Below are positions 24,696 through 37,700 of a stretch of 64,000 nucleotides of DNA, in pieces. The number at the start of each line of letters is the position of its first letter. The stretch's first letter is position 1. The notes beneath the pieces were generated by a model, which worked only from the letters and a program-made list of their open reading frames with translations, was not told where the DNA came from and made no database searches. This DNA comes from Ulota crispa (lineage: Eukaryota > Streptophyta > Bryopsida > Orthotrichales > Orthotrichaceae). The DNA is taken from contig OY987244.1 of the NCBI GenBank assembly GCA_963920765.1, positions 17,464,358-17,528,357 on the forward strand, written 5' to 3'. The position numbers were made by a program, and so were the translations under genes.

Positions 24696-24954
24696 AACGT
24701 GTTATTTGTTAAATTGGTAAAAAGCTTACATTTTGGGACTTTTGAAAGTTTCAAGAGGCCTCCCGAAATCAAGCTCAACATTTTTTTTTTGGTACACGTG
24801 TCCTCACTTCAAAAGAGGAATTTGCAAGGGAAAAAATCTTAGTGGCTCAAACTAAATTTGATACTTTTGAATCTAGTTTAAGGTGACTTTTTGGGTTTAA
24901 GGTGAAGTACAAAATGGTACCTCCCTTTTTACCAATTTAACAAATAACGCGTTA
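24696..24954. mobile_element. MITE family A, copy 7
   Basis: The ends are AACGTGTTATTTGTTAAATT and AATTTAACAAATAACGCGTT, about 259 bp, with a full-length interior nearly identical in layout to copy 1. Confidence 0.9.
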
Positions 24955-26645
24955 AAGAATCTAAGTGATATCACTTGTATTTTTAAGTGCATCAAACACT
25001 GAATATTTTAAATATTGTGTCCTCAAAAATTGAACCCATATCTTCAAACCTTTGTTGGGAATTCTAAATTCTCTAGATTCTCCTTTAGTACAAAAATATA
25101 GCTTGTTAAATCAAGTTATTCAATTAATTTGGGAAAACAATGCACAACAAACTTTTGTAAATTTCTGTCTCATTTCAAGAATTCTTTGCATTTTTCCTAT
25201 GAGTTGTGAAACATTTTTGTCTATTCTTCTGGGATTTTTCCCTATCTCACATTTCCTTGTTAATACACACAGAGTTCATACGCATATCCCTACAGAAAAA
25301 TTTACAAGAGTTTGCCGTGATGGGTACCGATTTGTACCTCACCATAATCCAAAATAGCCACCTTAATTTGAATTCAAGAGGTCAACATAAACCTAGTTAA
25401 TGAACTTTTGTCCAAAATTTTAAAAGTTAACCCCTAAACGACCTAGTGTGCCGTTGCGGCCAAAATAGGGTATTTTTCCCGTGTTTGGAGGTGTTGTTTT
25501 GGATTTTGCTTGGATTTTTGAGGGTTGTGTATTGCTGTTTGTCTCCACCTTTTGCAATGTTTGGCATGTTTCTATGATCATATGTAGCTAGAGCGTATTT
25601 GCAACTTATGGATCCCTGCGGTGGATCCCTGCGGTGGATCTCCAAAATGAACATGCTGCCGGAGCGCCAAGAGCAAGTGCTCTTGTCTAACCGCTTGGAT
25701 CTGCAATTTGTGTCAAGAAAAGCATGAAAATCAGATTTGTGTCACCGTAGAATAATGATACAGCCAAGATTTTACAATTCCCTGTGGTTGTTTAAGGGTT
25801 AATGGACTTTTTGCCCAAAAAAAGCACATTTCTGGAAGATATGTATCTCATTTCATTGGTAAACATTCAATGGATTCCCAATTGAATGAGTATGGCATTC
25901 TCTAGAAAAAAAAGCCAAAAATCCCACTTTGTACGCTTTTTCCCAAATTAACAAATAACACTTTTTAAGCTTTTGGCTTAATATGCTTTATAGCATGTGC
26001 CACCTAGCATTTGCTTCCTAAAAGATGATTTACGATTAAAATATTTATAACAACCGTCTGTAGTTTTTAGTGTAACTATTGTTAATACTAGATTTTATTG
26101 CAATAATAATCCAACACAAAAATAACGAACATTGAATGTTCACCAAGGAGTACCTATAATCATCTAGATTTATTGGTGCATGGAATACACTTTTCAATTA
26201 AATCATCTTACCTTACCCCCTAAAGGCTCAAAGTTCCCTCGAGGGCTTTTAGCTCAAGGGACAAAAAGGAAATTGGATAAGTGTGTACTATTGAGAGCTT
26301 TGGCTAATTTTTTTCAGTTTTTTGTGTAAGAGGATTTTTGTGATAGCTATGTGAAAATCTGATTTTTATTGAGATTGGATTCACAACTCCAAAGTTAAAA
26401 GGAATTTTAGAGGATTTGTTTATTAGGGTAAATCAAGTATGCCAATTGCCTTCTACTTTTCCTATAGGCTAGCAAAGGAGGTAGCTCTATTGGATAAATG
26501 GGCAACAAGTGAAGCTCTTGTGTCCCTTCTTGTTTCCTTAGGTCTTTTCAAAATCAGATCTTGAATGAGGAGAATTTGATGTCCTACAAAGGATATCCAA
26601 TGTGCCTTGATCTAATCAAGATTAATTTAATCACATAGAGCATCG
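24955..26645. other. Intergenic, with a MITE family A end fragment
   Basis: No gene recognised. At about 25910-25968 the sequence CCCAAATTAACAAATAACAC preceded by CACTTTGTACGC is the right end of a family A element without a left end. Confidence 0.5.
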
Positions 26646-26787
26646 CATTAGAAGAAATCTTGTCCTAAACGACTAGTTCACAACAATTGCAAATGTTCTA
26701 AACAATTGTAACTGAGTCACTATATAGTCATCTAGGACATTTGAGTTGTCATGAACTAGTTGTTTAGGACACTTTTTTCTTCTAGTG
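26646..26787. mobile_element. CACTA-like MITE family D, copy 1 (3-bp TCG duplication)
   Basis: 142 bp. The ends CATTAGAAGAAAT and TTTTTTCTTCTAGTG are flanked by TCG on both sides, the 3-bp duplication expected of CACTA elements. The halves are reverse complements through TGTCCTAAAC(A/G)ACTAGTT. Related copies lie at 32835-32974 and 45970-46114. Confidence 0.8.
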
Positions 26788-27894
26788 TCGCATTACTAAA
26801 AATAAAAGATAGGTGTTCCCAATGATGGGAATAAACATAGGAACATGCTAAGAACTCACAAAGAACATATCAAAACCCTTTCTTTCAATATGCGAGAAAC
26901 ATTCTTTTTAGAAACACATTAGTCTCTAGATTGCAATAACTCTTGGAGGTTTGTTTGTTTTTTATTATTCTTTTTTGGTGATCGTCAATAATGTTAAAAT
27001 CTTTTAATTGACTAGTAGGAGTTTTATTAATAAAAAGTACGTTTGTATATTTGGTTTGCAAAATAAACCAAGTGTATTGTGAAATCCTAGCACATGTTTG
27101 TAATGAAGGCCCATGTAGGGTGTGTTTTATGTCTCCACTAACCATGAAAGTTTGTGGAAATATATTTAACATGTTTTAAAACGTGGTAAATCAATGACTT
27201 CAAAACCTATATTGCAAAAAATGTCCACAATAAGCAATCAAAAAGATCTGAAATTTATGGGTAAGGGCCAAAAACAACTTTTAGACTAACTTCAAATGAT
27301 CAAATCTCTCAATTTGTACAATCAAGCTTCACAAAAAAAATTACAATGAAAATTACAATGCCTTTCTACGTAAACCTAATGCAAGATCCTTTAGTTCAAT
27401 TCCCAAAATACAAAATGCAAAATGTTCTCAGGATTAAAGGACTACAAATGGCAGTTTTAAGTCATTTTGATAAATAGAAATGGGCTCGGTACTCCAGGGG
27501 ATAAACATACAAAATGCATAGAATCATTCAACATTACAATCCACGTAATAAAAAATTTACAAAGCGTCCCTCATATGTCTCATAATCAATTTACAAAGTT
27601 CACCAATTTCCACAAAATTACTCTAGAAGTAAACAAAAATGGTAAGTTTGTAGTCTTGGAAATATACATGGTGATGAATAAGGTACGTATATCTATATCG
27701 TCTCAAGACGAGGTCAATGACAAATGTGCTGCCAAGACCTGTGCTGCTACAACCCAACTTGAAGATGTGATGTCCAAACCTGTGCCACCAGTAAATCAAG
27801 GTGAAGACATCCAAAACTGCTTTGGAATACAAAAAATCAAATACCACTTTATCAAATCTTCACCAATTGTGCACATCGTTAATTGATATGTACC
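26788..27894. other. Intergenic with an unassigned 139-codon open frame
   Basis: An uninterrupted frame on + (27467-27886) encodes 139 residues with no recognisable domain, signal peptide or membrane segment. It runs directly into the tandem repeat that follows. It could be a chance frame or an orphan gene, and I do not annotate it as a gene. Nothing else is seen. Confidence 0.4.
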
Positions 27895-28230
27895 TATTGT
27901 CAAAACAGAAAAACATATAAAAATTTAGAATATTGACCAACAAAAGTCGTGTAGTCAAGAAAACAAGTTTTAGAACATTGATCAATAAAAGTTTTGTTAC
28001 TTAAGAAGCAATTTGAAAACATTGACCAATACAAATCCTCCTGTCAAAGAAGCATGGTCCAAAGACAGGATAATATAAGCAGTTTCAGAACATTGAATAA
28101 CAGAAGTCCTCTTGTCAAGAAAACAATCTAAGAATATTGACCAACAACATGACAATAGAAGCAAAGAGAAATTCTGTTGCCAAAAAAACAATTTTATAAC
28201 ATAGAACAATAGAAGTTGAGTGAACGCATT
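27895..28230. repeat. Degenerate minisatellite, unit about 55-60 bp
   Basis: Units contain TTTTAGAACATTGACCAA, then (C)AAAAGTCCT, then TGTCAAGAAAACAA, repeated about six times with substitutions and small indels. Confidence 0.75.
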
Positions 28231-28438
28231 TTATACATATACTGGTGGTTGGCGCTTGCTACGCTATGCATTCACCGTTAGAATTGTTATGAAATCCAAG
28301 ATTGCTTCAATGTAACAAATATTTCCAGAACATTTGGTAATAACAATAGAAAAGTGAAATCATGAAAGTCTAAAGCTCCTCAAAATCACAAAATTTTGAA
28401 AAACAATTGAGTGTGAAGCAAAGAGAAGCAATAAAAAC

Positions 28439-28557
28439 TGTGACCTCTTTAATATCACTATGTGCACCCTCTTTAATATCACCTCAGCTTCAACTACTAA
28501 CTCCTGATTTTATATAATATCACAAAGACTGAAGATGTGATATTACAGAGGTCATTG
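28439..28557. repeat. Small fold-back repeat
   Basis: GTGACCTCTTTAATATCAC at the left pairs with GTGATATTACAGAGGTCA at the right, with a second CTCTTTAATATCAC copy inside. Non-coding, and it lies just beyond the VPS35 stop codon. Confidence 0.5.
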
Positions 28558-28701
28558 TACTTTTAGTAGTATGATATTTTTTTGAATGTTTTGTATAAAA
28601 TATCCAAATAATGCATTGTTTTTTGTGTGATAGAATGTTTTTCCTTTTCAATAGGGTTTATAGTGAAGAGCAAGAGCAGGAAGACAAGTGGTCTCTTTAC
28701 C

Positions 28702-31700
28702 TCAAAGGGAGGTGTGAATGGCGGAGTAGCGCTCGGCAAGGAAGTCTCCCTTTTGGGTCTGGTGCTGAATGTATCGCAGGGTGTTTGCCAAATACGCATC
28801 CATGTGTTGTGCTTCTGCTCCTGCCCCCTCGCTTTGCGTTTCTGTGACTACCAGCTCCACCAGCCCCTGTATCACGCCCGGTGTAATTTGCGGTATTTGT
28901 CTGTCGAAGTAGTACAGGTACCTGCAGGTACAAGAAAGCAGTGTCCCAATTGACTAAACCTGTCCGAACTGACAAAAAAGTGTCTGAATTGATAAAAAAG
29001 TGCCTGAATTGACACGGCCGAATCTACAAAAAATGACCAAATTGACAGCGTTTTCTTGCAGTAGCTGCCAGTGTCACCCCATTGGAGATGTAGAATTTGG
29101 ATTTAGAGCCCACCACATGCCAAAGGACTCATTCAGTCCTCTGAAAGCACTATATTGAGGAAATTGCCAAGCCTTTGAAAACTACAAAGTTGAGGAAAAT
29201 GTCAAGCCCTCTAAAAGCACAAACCTGAGGAGATTGCCAAACCTTTGAAAACCAGAAAAGTGAAGAACATGCCAAGCCCTTTGAAAGCACAAACTTGAGG
29301 TAATTGCCAAGCTTTTGAAAACCATAAAATTGAGGAAAATGACAGACACAGTGGCTGCCGGGGGCTCTAGAAATTAAGCATGACATGGTTTGAATGCGAC
29401 AATGATACTGTGTGATTAGTTTCCAGTATGTTCTAGAAACAAACTATTGAGGTCATACCAAAGTGGTCTAAGTATAGGACAGAAACATCCTTTTTCATTA
29501 CTTGAATTGGAAACTATCTATAGAAATGACGAGATAGTTTAGCAACCTAAGAGGAATTTACTATGATAAAAAAAGGTACGGAATCTCATAACAATGATAA
29601 GCAAGGACACAATTTGACAGTGATTACAATTAGGGGCACACCGCTGGCCAAAGAAGGTATGTCATTGGAACCATAAAGAAATTACAACGGAGAGTTAGTG
29701 TGGTGAGGAAAGCGTGGCAGGAAGGGACGTAATGTGAGGTTTTGGAGAGGACTGAGGTTGGGCAGTGGACAACAAATGGTTGACAATTATTGACGAGCCA
29801 CAAGCAAAGGCCAGTGACGTTGTTGTTAGTGTTTCTGTTTTGTAATTACTTTCTCTGTAATTATTCTGAGATTTTGTTGCCTTTCTTTATAAACTCTCTG
29901 CTTATTAGAAAGTTGTAATTAAAAATGAAAAAAAGAGCGGTTCAGAGAACGTACGTGTTGAGAATCTCAACAAAGAGTGTCATAGAACCACCGGTAGCCC
30001 TTGTTGTACTAGACATTTGCTGGAAAGCATTAGCAATTCTCAAAGCTCGTTTCAAGCACAGCAGCACTCTGCAGACACAAATCAAGCAAAAAAACACAAA
30101 AATAAACGTTATTTGAATAAAGCATTCTTCATGGCTCTTCACTTTTACAGGCTTTAACTTGAAGAGAAGTCTATGGATTATCATTGAGCACTAAAAAGTC
30201 TTTCATTTAAGAAAAGAAAAAGCAAAAAGTAATTTTGTTTTACCTCTCGCCGTCCCTGACACCACGGTCACCCTCAACCCAGAATAGATGTGAGCAGGAG
30301 ACTACTGCCCTGCATTGCTCAGGTTTCTTCAGAAGCTTGGCCGAGTACTGCCACAAACAAACCAACCTCCTTAAATCTTCTGCTTATAAAGTTCTTGGGC
30401 TAAATAAGAAAGTATAATCCTTCATCAATAGTAAAAAAATATACTCGAAATAGAAGTTAATAGAAACGTGTAAATTCTCTATCTTTACCTTTATATTGTA
30501 CTGATATATTAACCCTTTAACAGTTTATACACCACGTTGATGTACATTTTATCCAAAACTAATTTACAAGAAATCCGTTTGGCAAATTAAAAAAAACACT
30601 CTAAAAGCGGACAGTAGATCAATCTCAAAAATTGTTACCCAAAAATAGCTAATTCAATGCATTCATTAGTACAATCGTAATTGTAAACACTAGTTTAGAA
30701 TTTGCTTGCATTGCCTTGAAGTTGTCCACCCAGAAAAAAGTCAGTTGTATATCCAAGAGTATGAATGTTAAATGGTTAACAAAGAATAGAGACGATAAAG
30801 ATAAAATACTTCTCAATATCGACATACTCTTGCCATGGATTTGAGGTAGAAACTCACCCCGGTGGCTTTGTGAGTCAAAGTGTCTCTATTCTCAACACCA
30901 AACACTCGTGTTCTTTGCAGAGTTCCAATGATAAGATGGAGAGCAGTCACTTGTGCTTTTGAATCCTGAAGAATTTCAACACTCAATATAAGTCCAGATT
31001 CAAAAATAAATAAAATAAAAACTGGTCACGAGTCACTTCAACATTCATTTTTAAGAGTCAAATTGTCGATTTCAGGGGTCTGTTTTTAAAATTTTAAGGA
31101 GGATTCCAGGTGTTTATTACTCCTTTTCATCACTTCTGAACATTTTACTGATAATTTCTCAATGAATTAAATCAATGACTAGGTCTAGGATCACTTTTAG
31201 TAGAGAAGAGCTTGAACTTGCTAGCATTCTGATCCAAACGAGCTAGGTGTGTTTGGAAACAATGTTCTTGGGTTCTTGCTGGTCTCTTTGAGATTGACAA
31301 CATTAGAATATTCTGGGCTCTCTATTTACTATTAGTCTTGTCTTACTTAGTAACGTTATGTAAAGATGGAAGTATTCTACTTCCCCTACTAAAAACTTTT
31401 GTAATGTTACGTAAGAAAGAAAATTTTACTTACTTTGATAAGAAGCATAAGAAAACGGCGAACTAATCATTAAGCCCATCAATGATCCTCGTGAATCCAA
31501 AGGGGTTAGGACATGTCAAATAAGTAGGTTTAATTACTTACAGATATTTCTTCTTCGTACAACAAAAATGCCTGAGTGAAAAATTCGTAAGCCACAGGCT
31601 CCAAACCACAGTCACCAGCAGCCTGCCAAGTGTAGATAATAAGAACGCTAAGATAACTCCACAGTTGAATAGTTTGCTTAATAAAAAACCCCAAAATGTT

Positions 31701-34700
31701 ACAGTAATTTCCATTGTTAGCGTAACACCAAAACATTCATTAGACCATGTAATCTGACACCTTCTGCATTTGAGAATTGGAATTAGCATAGTGTCATTGC
31801 ATAGCTAACCGAACTTTAGTTAACTTTTTGAAGTTGAACTTTTTATCAAACATTCTTTTAATCCCATACAATAACAAGCAGTTTCTATCTAATGGCAAAA
31901 TATAGCAAACAAGGAAATAAAAAATTAACATAAATATCTGAGAAAATCAAGTTTAAGGGAAAAGAGCAAGCTGTACTTCGGCACACTGCAGGTGTAGCCG
32001 CAATGCTATCTCTGCTGCAGGTATCATGGCAAGAGCTTCTACTGTCTGCAATAAAAAGACCAAGATGGGGAACCCCCAGTAAATGAATAATATTTTACTT
32101 CTGGGACAATCAATTAATTTCTTTTTCATTATTTTGAACAGTATTGCAAGGCCCCTTCCTATGTTACAAGGAGTTCCTTCTTTTTGTTAAAGTATTTAAA
32201 ACATGATATGAAGTCTAAATGGAATGATTATGGTTAAAGGGCAATCTAGGCTTGTAATTAAAACTTTCTAAATTGTACATATTATAGTGCATTGGACTTG
32301 GGAGAAGACAAACACAGAAAATAAGTATATTCGAATAACAAAAACCAGTCACAAAATAGTTGAAAGCTAAAAAAATGGGCTCCCTACGTTGCCAGGTTCA
32401 AGGGTAGGGTTAAGAGGCACTTACATGATGTAAAAACTGGAAGGCCTTCCTCATAGAAGGCGACCCGGACCTGTCGTTAAGCCCGTCTTCTAGTTCTTTC
32501 TTTCGCAAGCTATGCACATACTGCGTTCAATCAATTACAAAGAGCTTACAAAAACCTCCTCAAAAATACCTTGGAAGGTGAACAACTTAGTTCCAAAGTT
32601 CCAAAGTTCCGAAATATGAAGCTTATGTACAGACGTAACCAGAGCAATAAGTGGCCTTTTCTATAATTAGGAAAAACTTCCATGCTGGCATGGAATCAGA
32701 AAATGCAGAAATGACAAACAAGTTTGCAGTGTACAACTATTTGTTACCTTTCAGTTTTCCAATTACAAGGCCATCAAGGAAGCTTGTTCTCAGTTTTGCA
32801 GTTTTATTTAGAACATGCAAAGCATCAAGATTAACATATAGAAAACGTGTCCTAAATGAATGGTCCGCAATGATTGTAAATGTCCACAATCACTATATAT
32901 ATTCATAATGACTATAATCAAGTCATTTTACAGTCATTGTGGACCAATCATTTAAGACACTTTTTCTACTAATGATATTGTCTACCATGACAAGCACACA
33001 ATTTTTAACAAAACATTGAAAACGTCTAGACCAGTAGAACTCCCATCTGCTTAATAGAGTCAACAACACCTTTGACCTCCACAAAAGCTACCATCCATGA
33101 AGGATTTTAAGGATTTATATGCAACAAGGCTACAACATGGCACCTTTCAACATGCATGTGTTTTGTAAAGGACGGGGTACTACGTGTAGGCGAGTATAGG
33201 TTTAAGGTTTGAGGTGTAAGATCAAAACTCAACATCCCATTCAACACGATACAAGATGTGTAACGTCAAGCGCAAAATCAAGTTCAAAAAAAGTGTCTAA
33301 GATGACGACCCTCCAAGGAATTCTTTTATATCAGGAATCTTAAAACACCATACGGAGATTGTTCATGAGGAGACACGCATGACACAATTTATAGAAAGAC
33401 CTCCATAGGCCTTGTTGTGATCAACTGCTTGTAGTTACTTGAAGCGTGCTTAGAACACTTCAAAAAATTTAGCTTACGACACTCCAACAATTTCAATGAA
33501 GTCATTGCACATCTTCTAATGACCGCTATCCAAAAATTACTAAAAACAAAAAATAACTTATAGCAGTAAAAAACATGTTATGGGAGCAAATTTCAAATGT
33601 TTACCTTAAGGGTAGAGAATATGAGAGGAGGAAGAGTGTATTGCATCCGGCGAGGACCTCCTTGACCGAAGTGATCCCGTGCAATTACCAAAATCTGCAC
33701 CACATAACCAGAAACTCACATCACGCGTAGAATAAAAATACATATCCACTCATACCAAAAGGATAATGCCATATATTCAAACTTTACACCCATCGTTATA
33801 GTATAATACAATGCTGCAGAACTAAAAATCCAATTATTTCGTCATTTGATAGAAGAATAAAGGTCTGCAAAATGAAAAAAAACGGAAGAGAAAAAAACTA
33901 GACTTTTGAATGTAAATTACCTGAAACATCACCTCCAGATCATTGTTCCTCAGTGTATGCACTAGCCTAGCCATCAAATTCTGTTCCTCTTTGAAGTCTT
34001 CGTCATCAGCCTGCTGCCATTGAGTAGGATATCCACAAATAGAAGTATTACTATAACAGCCCAAAGTGGAACTAGCTCTGACAGGAAAAATACTCGAGAG
34101 AAAAAAGAGGAAACAGAGTTTGTTGTCCAATGGCGAATTTGTACGTTTTTGCAAGACAATTCTGTCACAAAGTAAAACATCAAACTCAAATTATATCAAC
34201 AATGTCGATGTAATCAATAGTGAGGTCTTTCTATGGTTATTATATCTCCCTACTTGTACACCACACCTCCATATGATTTGCGTCTAGAAATTACTGGAGT
34301 TCTAGGTTTACATTATAAAAAAGGTTTTTTTGGTCGTGAAAACAACTATATTATTGTGCAGCAGTGTAGAAAGTGAAGTGTTGTTACAAGCAAATTGCAA
34401 ACTTACATTGTATTTAGATGGTGCGCTAGATGATGCCCCATCACTGTCCTTGACAAGTTCCTTCAAAAGATCCAGTAACCCATCGACCTAACAACCATGA
34501 AGAGATAATAATTCAGATAAACTGTTCCCAATTGAATATGGTAAACATTTCATGGAAAGTGCATCTTCCCAACACCAGTTACAAGACGTCTGATACTGAT
34601 ATTGCAAATTCTGATTACCTCTGATTTCACAAACAACGCAGGAAATAACATTAGAAGTCCATGAAAAAGGTACCTTGTCAGGTTCAGTGATAAGGATATA

Positions 34701-37700
34701 ATTAGCCAGAACAGATTGAATGAGAACCACCGCCATACTCTTGTTGTTGTCAAGGTCTAAATGTTCCATCACACGAGCATAGTTGCTCAACTTCAAAATC
34801 ACTACCACGTCCCTGTATTTTTCCAAAGGTCCACTTAGGAGCAAAACAAGCTGCTTTGTCGCCTTCGCATCCTTCACCCGTCCCCTTCCATCCAATCTCT
34901 TTACACATAATCCCTGCAAGATAAAGAGGACAAGAAATTAAGATAGATTTTCTCCTTACCAATATTTTCCTTATCATTTGTAAACCATACAAATAAACAA
35001 GTACACGAAGACAGGCTGAGGTCGAAGACTTTACCAAAACTTGGTCTACGTATTCAAGCTGGTCACTGTGAACACTTAAAACGAAGGTAAGAAGAGCCAC
35101 GTAAAGACTAATACAGCCATCCAATGGCATGTCTGGTTGTGCTTCTACAACCTGCACCAATTTCAAATGTCAGTCAAAAACTCGGTATGAGGTCATGGAA
35201 TTCTGAAAATCAGAGGAAAACTAAAAAATCCACACCAAAAATCATGCAAACACAACTTTTGTGTGCCTACCTCGATGACAGCCTGACTGAACTTTGAAAA
35301 TGCTTCCACCTGGTGAAAATCTGGTAAGATCTGCAAGAAGAATATGCATTTGTCACCAATAAATTCTATACTCTAACTCTAGCTCTACAAACACGGATAT
35401 TCAGTTGTTAAAAATAAGCGAGTAAGTTAAGCTGAGCCAGCGAGGTTTTGTAACTCAGGAGAAGTAAATATGGCTTTAAAATGAAAAAAACTGGACATGT
35501 TGAAGCCTCGTTACCTCAGGTGAAGAAGCTGCATACTTTGACAGGCGCTCCATCAGCTGTGACATCACAGTCTTCACATCCACTGATGGCTACATACATT
35601 CGGCATACGTCACCGTAAGTGCCATGAGACAGACAAGCAATTGGTAAAGCAGAGAAATGAGAGATGAAAAAACCGAAATTACACCTGAAGTTGTGGGCAA
35701 GCGCTGAGAAGAATTTCTAGCGTTTGCAGATGAAAATCATCTGGAAACACCTGGATGACACAGTCCATCAAGTAAAACTGCGAAATCTCATCCTTGCAGT
35801 TGACAATCTGAACCATAAAAACCAAACAAAACTTACGAGTTTAGTAAAAAGAAAAAACTTCAATATAATCAAATAACAAGAATCGACCAACATCAGAATT
35901 CATCGTACGAAGATGATGAACTTCTTTTTTCTTCAATGAAATTCAACTTCATCACATGTCTACCCTTGAAACTAAAGTATACAAACTAAATTATATAGAT
36001 AAGCATTCTCGAGAATTACAAGTAATTAGAGATAACGCAATCCACCTGCTCAAGTACTCGTGGAAGGACCACCTCCTTGTACATGTCCAAGTCCACACCT
36101 TCCAGTTGGCTAAGCACATGCAGATTTTTTCCCACCTGTTGACAACTAAGTACAAACAGAGGTCAAAAAACGAAAACACTCTGTTGACCAAAGATAGAGC
36201 AAAGCAGAGGAATTAACCACTTGCCAGAGATATAAAGAAGTTTCAAATGAGAACCGATAAAGGTAGTTTGAGAAATGGTAAAAAGTTTGAAGAGAGGACA
36301 TGCACAAAGCTTAGCAATTCTAATAGATTGAGGCAGCTAAAAACACCGTAATTCTCTAAATTTATCATACAGAAGACATCCAGGAGTTTGTAGTGGTCCT
36401 AGAGAAGGTTTTGTAAGACTAACCAAGTCACGAAGTTCGCTCCTTTCCTTTTCCCGCTTCTCCTTCTCCCGGGCTGATCCCTTTATGAGACAGAGAATGA
36501 GCAAACTCATAAAAACACCCAATCTCAGAAAAGCTTTGCATTGCATTGTTTCCAATGCAAACTTTACCACTAAAGTGGTAGTTTCAGCATTTTAACATCC
36601 ATAGGAGAGAGTTCTTAATATTTTGGGTAGAGCAATGTAGAGCTAAGAAGACACCTCTGAGTATAAGAGCCCAAATAGGTTGAGATTGAAGTAGAGATTC
36701 TCACAATGTAAGAATAATTAAAAGTGGGGGTTTGCAGACCACTATGGGAAGGGATAATAAACATCCTAAATATTGTAGAGAAAATTTTCAGCTTCCCAGT
36801 GGTACACTAACTTGTCCCTGTCTTAAAGGCTTCCAACTGACTCATTTGAAGGTCCTTTAAAAACAGACACTTTTGGGGATTGATCTTCAATCAACATACA
36901 ACACTTGTAGATACGAACCTGATGTTGCATCCGCACCCACAGCTTGTTCATCTCCGTAAAGTTTTGTAGCACAAACTCCACAGCATCCATCACGTTCCCA
37001 CCCTCCCTGCAAAGCAACAACAGTAATACCTACCTTTTAGTTAACACTTCTTACACAAGCGGAAAGTCAAAAAAAACCAATGAGATAGATACTCCCTCTG
37101 TCCCTCTAAAAAGCTCCAAATCAGAAAATCAGATAAACAGACACATTTCTTGTACCACTAAAAATCTCCCTTTGGCTGATTTCAAACGCTGAGAAAGCAT
37201 TTGCCATGTTCAATGATCTCACGGGGACAAGTTAAGCGATTAGAGAGCATTCCTCTCCTAACAAGCTTGGCCTTGCCCCCATATGAGGTGCCATTGTTGC
37301 TACTAATCTTTAAATCATCAATAATGAGGAGCTGGCAGCATGCACAAGTATGGTACTTATTGCATGGAATTTGAGTGCCTAAACGACAACATCAAAACTG
37401 GAGATTTTGCATACATTTGGTAGATGACATACTGATTCTAGAATGCATGTGTCACTAGCACAAAGACTAAAAACACAGTTAATCTTTTGCAAGGTAGCTT
37501 TTTTGGACGTTTTTAGTGGGACAGAGGGAGTATATGCTAATCCACAGGTTGACGTTGACAAAAACAGGGTTTTTCGAATACAAAACCCTTCAAATGGAGA
37601 GCCTGCGTCCGGCAACTTGTCACGGCTGATTTGAGTAAGATAGTTGCGAAGAAATAGGCCTCGGATGGGGTGTTGAACACCTCGGATCATCTCCACCAAG

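Noticed and set aside
27467..27886. 139-codon frame as an orphan gene
   Set aside because: No motif, signal peptide or splice context. Length alone is weak support in a window with many chance frames.
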